Shown: one piece after another, positions 57,736 through 64,000 of the stretch
Numbering within the stretch: position 1 is the stretch's first letter
Layout: each line of letters starts with the position of its first letter
NCBI GenBank assembly: GCA_003278225.1
Contig: QCGC01000005.1
Span: forward strand, 1-64,000
DNA length: 64,000 bases
DNA from: Prochlorococcus sp. AG-363-P01
GTDB taxonomy: Bacteria; Cyanobacteriota; Cyanobacteriia; PCC-6307; Cyanobiaceae
Direction: 5' to 3'
The notes under the pieces: generated by a model
Told to the model about the DNA's origin: nothing
The model's input: the letters and a program-made list of their open reading frames with translations, nothing else
Database searches by the model: none
Translations under genes and position numbers: made by a program

Positions 57736-59745
57736 ATGGTCGCTGCGCCAGCTTCTCTCGACACGCTCTGCATCAACAGCATCAGGATGCTGGCAGTCGA
57801 TGCGGTTAACAAATCCAATAGCGGTCACCCTGGTCTCCCAATGGGTTGTGCTCCTATGGGTTATGCACTGTGGGACAAAGTCCTTCGTCATAACCCCAAA
57901 AATCCACAATGGTTCAATAGAGACCGCTTTGTTCTCTCAGCTGGTCATGGCTGCATGTTGCTTTATGCGTTATTACACCTGACTGGATATGACTCTGTAA
58001 CCATTGAAGACATCAAACAATTTCGCCAATGGGGAGCTCGCACGCCAGGACATCCTGAAACGTTTGAAACACCTGGTGTAGAAGTGACTGCGGGACCCTT
58101 AGGAGCAGGTATTTCCAATGCAGTAGGCCTAGCAATTGCAGAAGCCCATTTGGCTGCAAAATTCAATAAGCCAGATTCAAAAATTGTTGATCATTTCACC
58201 TACGTAATCATGGGTGATGGATGTAATCAAGAAGGTGTCTCATCAGAAGCTTGTTCATTAGCGGGACACCTAAAATTAGGCAAGCTTATTGCTCTCTATG
58301 ACGACAACCAGATAACCATTGATGGTCGAACAGATGTTTCTTTTACAGAAGATGTGCTTAAGCGCTATGAAGCATACGGCTGGCATGTTCAACATGTTCC
58401 TAACGGCAATACAGATGTAAGTGCCATTGCGACAGCACTGGAGACAGCTAAAGGGGTTACTGATAAGCCATCAATTATCAAAGTCAGCACAACAATTGGT
58501 TATGGATCACCAAATAAAAGTGATACTGCGGGAATTCATGGAGCACCACTTGGCGAAGAAGAAGCAAGTCTGACTCGTCAACAACTTGAATGGTCATATG
58601 AGCCTTTTGAAGTCCCCGAAGAGGCCTATAACCAATATCGCAAGGCAATCACAAGAGGGAATCAATTAGAAACTGAATGGAATCAAAACCTTGCTAATTA
58701 CCGCAATAAATATCCTCAAGAATCAGCTGAATTTGAAAGAATGTTGCGTGGTGAACTTCCAAATGGCTGGGAAAAAGATCTACCTACCTACACGGCTGCA
58801 GACAAAGGTCTTGCAACTCGTAAACATTCACAAATCTGCCTTGGGGCTCTAGGTCCAAATCTCCCTGAACTTATAGGAGGATCTGCCGATTTAACTCACT
58901 CCAACTACACCGATATCAAAGGTGAAACAGGTTCTTTCCAACCTGCAACCCCAGAAAAACGTTATTTACACTTTGGTGTACGTGAACACGCAATGGCCGC
59001 GATTCTTAATGGCATCGCATACCACAACAGTGGACTAATTCCTTACGGAGGAACATTTCTAGTCTTTGCAGACTATATGCGTGGATCCATGAGACTCTCT
59101 GCCTTGAGCGAGCTCGGGGTGATTTACGTCCTTACACATGACTCCATTGGTGTTGGTGAAGACGGCCCAACCCACCAGCCCATCGAAACAATTCCTTCAC
59201 TCCGAGCAATGCCAAATATGCTGGTATTCCGTCCTGGGGATGGCAATGAAACTAGTGGGGCTTATAAAATTGCCATTCAAAACAGAAAACGTCCAAGTTC
59301 TCTATGCCTAAGTAGACAAGGCATGGTCAATCAACCCAACTCATCTATCGAGAAAGTTGCACTTGGAGGATATGTACTAGAGGATTGCGAAGGTACTCCA
59401 GAGCTGATTTTTATTGGGACTGGAAGTGAGCTTGATCTCTGCGTACAAGCTGCCAAACAACTTTCCAATGAAGGGCGAAAAGTGCGAGTAGTTTCAATGC
59501 CATGTGTAGAGTTATTTGAAGAGCAAAGTGATGCATATAAACAAGAAGTATTGCCCACTTCAGTTCGTAAGCGAATAGTCGTTGAAGCTGCAGAAACCTT
59601 TGGCTGGCATAAGTACATCGGATTAGATGGAACGAGTGTCACAATGAGTCGATTTGGAGCATCTGCTCCAGGTGGCACCTGTATGGAAAAATTTGGATTC
59701 ACAGTTGAAAATGTACTTTCCAAGGCCAATGATTTACTAAATTAA
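57736..59745 (+). CDS. tktA: transketolase
   Basis: Moves two-carbon units between sugar phosphates in the Calvin-Benson cycle and pentose phosphate pathway, using thiamine diphosphate. The 669 residues show [21 protein letters not shown], the ThDP motif [18 protein letters not shown], the [13 protein letters not shown]lu region, and [18 protein letters not shown]. Its cofactor is made through ThiC, encoded on the opposite strand next door. Confidence 0.98.
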   Translation: MVAAPASLDTLCINSIRMLAVDAVNKSNSGHPGLPMGCAPMGYALWDKVLRHNPKNPQWFNRDRFVLSAGHGCMLLYALLHLTGYDSVTIEDIKQFRQWGARTPGHPETFETPGVEVTAGPLGAGISNAVGLAIAEAHLAAKFNKPDSKIVDHFTYVIMGDGCNQEGVSSEACSLAGHLKLGKLIALYDDNQITIDGRTDVSFTEDVLKRYEAYGWHVQHVPNGNTDVSAIATALETAKGVTDKPSIIKVSTTIGYGSPNKSDTAGIHGAPLGEEEASLTRQQLEWSYEPFEVPEEAYNQYRKAITRGNQLETEWNQNLANYRNKYPQESAEFERMLRGELPNGWEKDLPTYTAADKGLATRKHSQICLGALGPNLPELIGGSADLTHSNYTDIKGETGSFQPATPEKRYLHFGVREHAMAAILNGIAYHNSGLIPYGGTFLVFADYMRGSMRLSALSELGVIYVLTHDSIGVGEDGPTHQPIETIPSLRAMPNMLVFRPGDGNETSGAYKIAIQNRKRPSSLCLSRQGMVNQPNSSIEKVALGGYVLEDCEGTPELIFIGTGSELDLCVQAAKQLSNEGRKVRVVSMPCVELFEEQSDAYKQEVLPTSVRKRIVVEAAETFGWHKYIGLDGTSVTMSRFGASAPGGTCMEKFGFTVENVLSKANDLLN

Positions 59746-59802
59746 GAAAATAACTATTTATAGCTTTATTTTAATTAGTCGATAAGAATATATATAGCTT
59801 AG

Positions 59803-59837
59803 ATTCAGAAGGTTTTCTAATAAGAAGCCTTCTGAAT
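59803..59837. terminator. convergent hairpin terminator between tktA and thiC
   Basis: ATTCAGAAGG (59803-59812) pairs perfectly with CCTTCTGAAT (59828-59837), with further A/T pairs toward the loop. It lies in the gap between convergent genes and could end both transcripts. Confidence 0.75.
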
Positions 59838-59882
59838 TAAGAGTTAATGATAGATATTTGAATTAGAGTTAATTAGTCAGTC

Positions 59883-61283
<1,401 letters not shown>

Positions 61284-61333
61284 CTAAAAAATAAAAAAGA
61301 GTTTTGGGGCCTCTCAGCAAAGATCACGATTTT

Positions 61334-61428
61334 TCACTTCCCTTTGCCAGAGCAACCCGGATCAGGTTCAGAGGGTGTGATCTCAGCCAATCAACAAGCT
61401 AAAGCTTGCATGGCACCCCTAGTGGTGT
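61334..61428 (-). promoter_or_regulatory. TPP riboswitch upstream of thiC
   Basis: The minus strand carries the THI-box: CACTAGGGGTGCC, GGCTGAGATCACACCC, TCTGAACCTGATCCGGGT and TGGCAAAGGGAAGTG. It is 54 nt from the thiC ATG, so thiamine diphosphate probably shuts thiC down. Confidence 0.92.
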
Positions 61429-61609
61429 ATAAAACCTAGCTCTATTTCATTGATCAGGCCGCAATGTATTTACTAAAAAGAATGCTTCACACGCAAATCA
61501 AGACAAAGTGAAGCTCAAGAAAATAATGAGAAGCAGGAAGGAGAATGTATTAAAAAAACAAATACTCTAAGCAAGTATATTTTTACAATCAATTGTTAAA
61601 GCTTCAAAA

Positions 61610-61828
61610 TTACTCTTCATCTATACTTTGATCACGCAGTGTCAAAAAAAGCTTGTGCCTACGCCTGCGGCGTTTTAAAAAGCCACTAATTATTAGTCCA
61701 GCTCCAGCAAGCAAAGCAGGCAAAGATTGCAACCTTTCACTACCTTCTCTTTGAAATAATCCCATAGCTGCAACAATGATTAAAAGCGGTGCAGCTAGTG
61801 ATAGCAATCGATCACCAGAACTCTTCAT
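61610..61828 (-). CDS. DUF3188-like small membrane protein
   Basis: A 72-residue protein with two hydrophobic helices (about 9-23 and 37-50; LLSLAAPLLIIVAAMGLF, LPALLAGAGLIISGFL) and a basic KRRRRRHK stretch after the second. This fits the DUF3188 pattern of picocyanobacteria. It overlaps the amidohydrolase stop as ATGA and is the last gene of the ruvB-TPR-M20-DUF3188 run. Function unknown. Confidence 0.7.
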   Translation of the reverse strand: MKSSGDRLLSLAAPLLIIVAAMGLFQREGSERLQSLPALLAGAGLIISGFLKRRRRRHKLFLTLRDQSIDEE

Positions 61829-63021
61829 AACGAATTAGCACCGCATATGGGATGATCAGTCATCCATTTATAAAGAGTGACTATAAGTACTTCTATCGCC
61901 ACCGAAAGACTCTTCTCATCCAAACAAAACTGCCCATTATGCAAAGGGGCACAACCATTGACGCCGGCCACACCTAAACGAAACATAGTGCCTGGAACAC
62001 CTTGCAATAATTCTGCAAAATCTTCTGCTCCTAAAGAAGGATAATCTAATCTCAATACGTTATTTTTTCCAAGCACAGAAACAGCACTGGTTTCTAACAA
62101 ACTAGTTAAATCAGGATCGTTATAAACAATTGGGGTGATGCATCGATAGTTAACTATTGCTTTTCCACCAAAACTTGAGCAGATTGACTGAACTTTACCC
62201 TCAATCCATTGTGGTAATTCCGAATGCACAGACTCATCTAAGCAACGAACTGTTCCAACAAGCTTTACTCGATCGGCAATAACATTAAACGCCTTCCCTC
62301 CTTCAATTCTTCCAAAGCTAATTACAACAGGATGCAGAGGGTTTAAAAGGCGACTGATCGACTCCTGCAAACCACCTATGACCTTTGAAGCAATCCAAAT
62401 AGCATCGATAGCCTGATGAGGTCTAGCACCATGTCCTCCTTCTCCAAGAATTTCTATTTCCAATTCTCCTGCTGCTGCAGTAAGGCTTCCACTGCGCACG
62501 CCTATTTCACCAACAGACAATTCAGGACATACATGTACACCGAAAAGTGCATGTAAGCCCTCAGTAGCTCCATCTGCACGCATCCAACGTGCGCCTTCTG
62601 CTATTTCTTCTGCAGGCTGAAATAAAATCCGAACACCAGAGAGTAACTGGCTCTGTTCTGCTAATACCCTGGCCACTCCAAGTCCTATACAAGTATGCAA
62701 GTCATGCCCACAGGCATGCATCAGACCTTGCCGAGTAGATGTATATTCCAAACCAGTTTGCTCTTCAATTGGTAATGCGTCCATATCAACCCTTAACCCA
62801 ACCAAAGGGCCATCGGTAGGACCAAGTTCTGCGACTACACCTGTACGACCTACACCCTCACGCACTCGCCACCCATAACTTCGAAGCTCTCCTGCAACTA
62901 ATGCAGCAGTCTGATATTCACTGCCACTTAACTCAGGATGGGCATGCAAATGTCGTCTTAATTCAATCAACTCTAATAAAAAATGATTGAAACGTTCATT
63001 AGAAATCTTGCAAGGATTCAT
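61825..63021 (-). CDS. M20-family amidohydrolase (peptidase/hippuricase type)
   Basis: A 398-residue zinc enzyme: HLHAHPELSGSEYQTA, GLRVDMDALPIEEQTG, HACGHDLHTCIGLGVA, an allosteric-domain segment with EILGEGGHGARPHQAIDA, and LGAEDFAELLQGVPG. This group removes acyl groups from amino acids or conjugates (hippurate, IAA-type); substrate unknown. It is coupled at both ends by ATGA overlaps to the TPR gene and DUF3188 gene. Confidence 0.9.
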   Translation of the reverse strand: MNPCKISNERFNHFLLELIELRRHLHAHPELSGSEYQTAALVAGELRSYGWRVREGVGRTGVVAELGPTDGPLVGLRVDMDALPIEEQTGLEYTSTRQGLMHACGHDLHTCIGLGVARVLAEQSQLLSGVRILFQPAEEIAEGARWMRADGATEGLHALFGVHVCPELSVGEIGVRSGSLTAAAGELEIEILGEGGHGARPHQAIDAIWIASKVIGGLQESISRLLNPLHPVVISFGRIEGGKAFNVIADRVKLVGTVRCLDESVHSELPQWIEGKVQSICSSFGGKAIVNYRCITPIVYNDPDLTSLLETSAVSVLGKNNVLRLDYPSLGAEDFAELLQGVPGTMFRLGVAGVNGCAPLHNGQFCLDEKSLSVAIEVLIVTLYKWMTDHPICGANSL

Positions 63022-63818
63022 GAATTCTCCAAAGCTAAAAATGCCAAAAGATCTTTAGTTGGCTCCGGAGGCCAACGACGTATTTTCAATAACCAGTCTT
63101 GCCGCTTATAACGATTATCCAATCCAACCGCGGCAGCCCAATTACTTTTCGCTTCACCCAAAAAACCCTTGTGCCATAAAAGGGCACTAAGAGCAGCTCT
63201 TGCATCCGCAAACATTGGATACTTCTGAACAATTCCTCGAAGCTCTAACTCCGCTTGATCTAAATGGCCAAGCTGATACAACGTTAGAGCTTGATTGGAT
63301 AAAGCTAAGAGAAAATCTGACTTAGCCAAAGATGCCCTATTAAAAAATTCTAAGGCTTGTATCCAATTTGCCTTAGAAAGGCTAATGCTCCCAAGGTTAT
63401 AAAGAGCATATGGATTCTCAGGATTGCGCTTAAGAATCCAGTTAAATTCAGTTTCAGCATCATCCCATAAATTCAAAGCTGCCGCCGCGAGCCCCCGATC
63501 TAAATGCGACTTAAATTGATATGAGAAAAAACCTGTTGAACTAATTTTATCCGATATTTCTTCCTCAAAGTTTTGAAGTGCAAAAGACCTGAAATAAGTC
63601 TTTGACCCAAATGAATATTGTGGGCAGTCTTCAAATAGTTGTTCCCAATATGACAAAGCTTCTACAAACTCAGCTTTTTTACTAGCTTGATGCGCTTCTT
63701 CAAAAATTGATGAACATTGCATCGCAAACAATGCACCTGGATTGACAATCAACCACAAAATCAAAGAAGTCTTCAAGAGAAAGGAAAAAAGACTTTTATA
63801 AACAGATTCAAATTTCAC
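63018..63818 (-). CDS. secreted or membrane-anchored TPR protein
   Basis: A 266-residue protein with an N-terminal hydrophobic segment and signal-like cut region ([20 protein letters not shown]) followed by at least four tetratricopeptide repeats (for example [27 protein letters not shown] and [29 protein letters not shown]). Such proteins are scaffolds for complexes; the partner is unknown. Overlaps ruvB and the amidohydrolase by 4 nt each. Confidence 0.75.
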   Translation of the reverse strand: MKFESVYKSLFSFLLKTSLILWLIVNPGALFAMQCSSIFEEAHQASKKAEFVEALSYWEQLFEDCPQYSFGSKTYFRSFALQNFEEEISDKISSTGFFSYQFKSHLDRGLAAAALNLWDDAETEFNWILKRNPENPYALYNLGSISLSKANWIQALEFFNRASLAKSDFLLALSNQALTLYQLGHLDQAELELRGIVQKYPMFADARAALSALLWHKGFLGEAKSNWAAAVGLDNRYKRQDWLLKIRRWPPEPTKDLLAFLALENS

Positions 63819-64000
63819 GAAATCTTCTTCAATCCCATATGCAATCTGCCTGTAGGAGTAACGACTCTGCCTCGAGGTGTTCGCTTCAAAAAACCAACTT
63901 GCAATAAATAAGGTTCAACAACGGATTCCAAAGTCACTGAATCTTCTCCTAAAGCAGCTGCCAAAGTGTCTAGCCCCACAGGCCCCCCGCTATGCACATC
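63815..64000 (-). CDS. ruvB: Holliday junction branch-migration ATPase RuvB, C-terminal part
   Basis: The last 61 codons of a gene that continues past the window edge. They match the RuvB winged-helix end: [39 protein letters not shown], with the DNA-contact arginines. The AAA+ domains are outside. It starts the coupled run ruvB, TPR, M20, DUF3188. Confidence 0.93.
   Translation of the reverse strand, partial: DVHSGGPVGLDTLAAALGEDSVTLESVVEPYLLQVGFLKRTPRGRVVTPTGRLHMGLKKIS

Overview
The window is a piece of a marine picocyanobacterial chromosome, most like a low-light Prochlorococcus; a low-GC marine Synechococcus is the main alternative. The evidence is: photosystem I subunits (psaD, psaC), the NDH-1 subunit ndhS, phycoerythrobilin synthesis (ho1-pebA-pebB), a CCB1-like cytochrome b6f maturation protein, a cyanobacterial-type gshA, a fused panC-cmk, a DUF1651 protein typical of this group, A+T-rich DNA, tight packing and many 4-nt start/stop overlaps. 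The taxon is inferred from gene content, not from a marker search.

Layout. 1-19 kb is core genome: a CobO-like gene cut by the window edge, larE-like, speD, recF, tRNA-Arg(CCG), the run trpE-gshA-ppc-GNAT behind psaD, the run mrp-rodA-histidine kinase, hemF, an amidase-like gene, a CCB1-like gene, an RNase D-like gene and an LpxB-related gene that abuts tRNA-Cys(GCA).

From tRNA-Cys to about 32 kb is an accessory island. Its left part is decayed mobile DNA: GGTAGGTAA repeats, two gene fragments, strong inverted repeats, the C-terminal stub of a tyrosine integrase, an AlpA/excisionase-like small ORF and a frameshifted gene. Then come cell-surface style genes: an FkbM methyltransferase; a very A+T-rich block with an FAD oxidoreductase, a SAM methyltransferase, a GNAT and a divergent ABC exporter; a serine recombinase; a DUF1651 protein; a Stealth-type sugar-phosphate transferase; and several tiny proteins.

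32-64 kb returns to core genes: purM, panC-cmk, a low-molecular-weight phosphatase, pebB/pebA/ho1 and icd. A catabolic block follows: a DUF1537 sugar-acid kinase, an FMN hydroxyacid oxidase, an E. coli-type D-lactate dehydrogenase and an aldose-epimerase-like gene. After it come an alpha/beta hydrolase, a CPA2 antiporter, glgP, tRNA-Arg(CCU), rnpB, rnc, ndhS, rimM, glmS, psaC, acpP, fabF, tkt, thiC with a TPP riboswitch, and the run ruvB-TPR-M20-DUF3188.

The main points of interest are the decayed integrative element beside tRNA-Cys, the A+T-rich tailoring-plus-export block with a repeat-bearing promoter, the hydroxyacid-oxidation block with an orphan DUF1537 kinase, the tandem P-loop CobO-like gene, recF without an ordinary start codon, and a serine recombinase with one catalytic arginine replaced.
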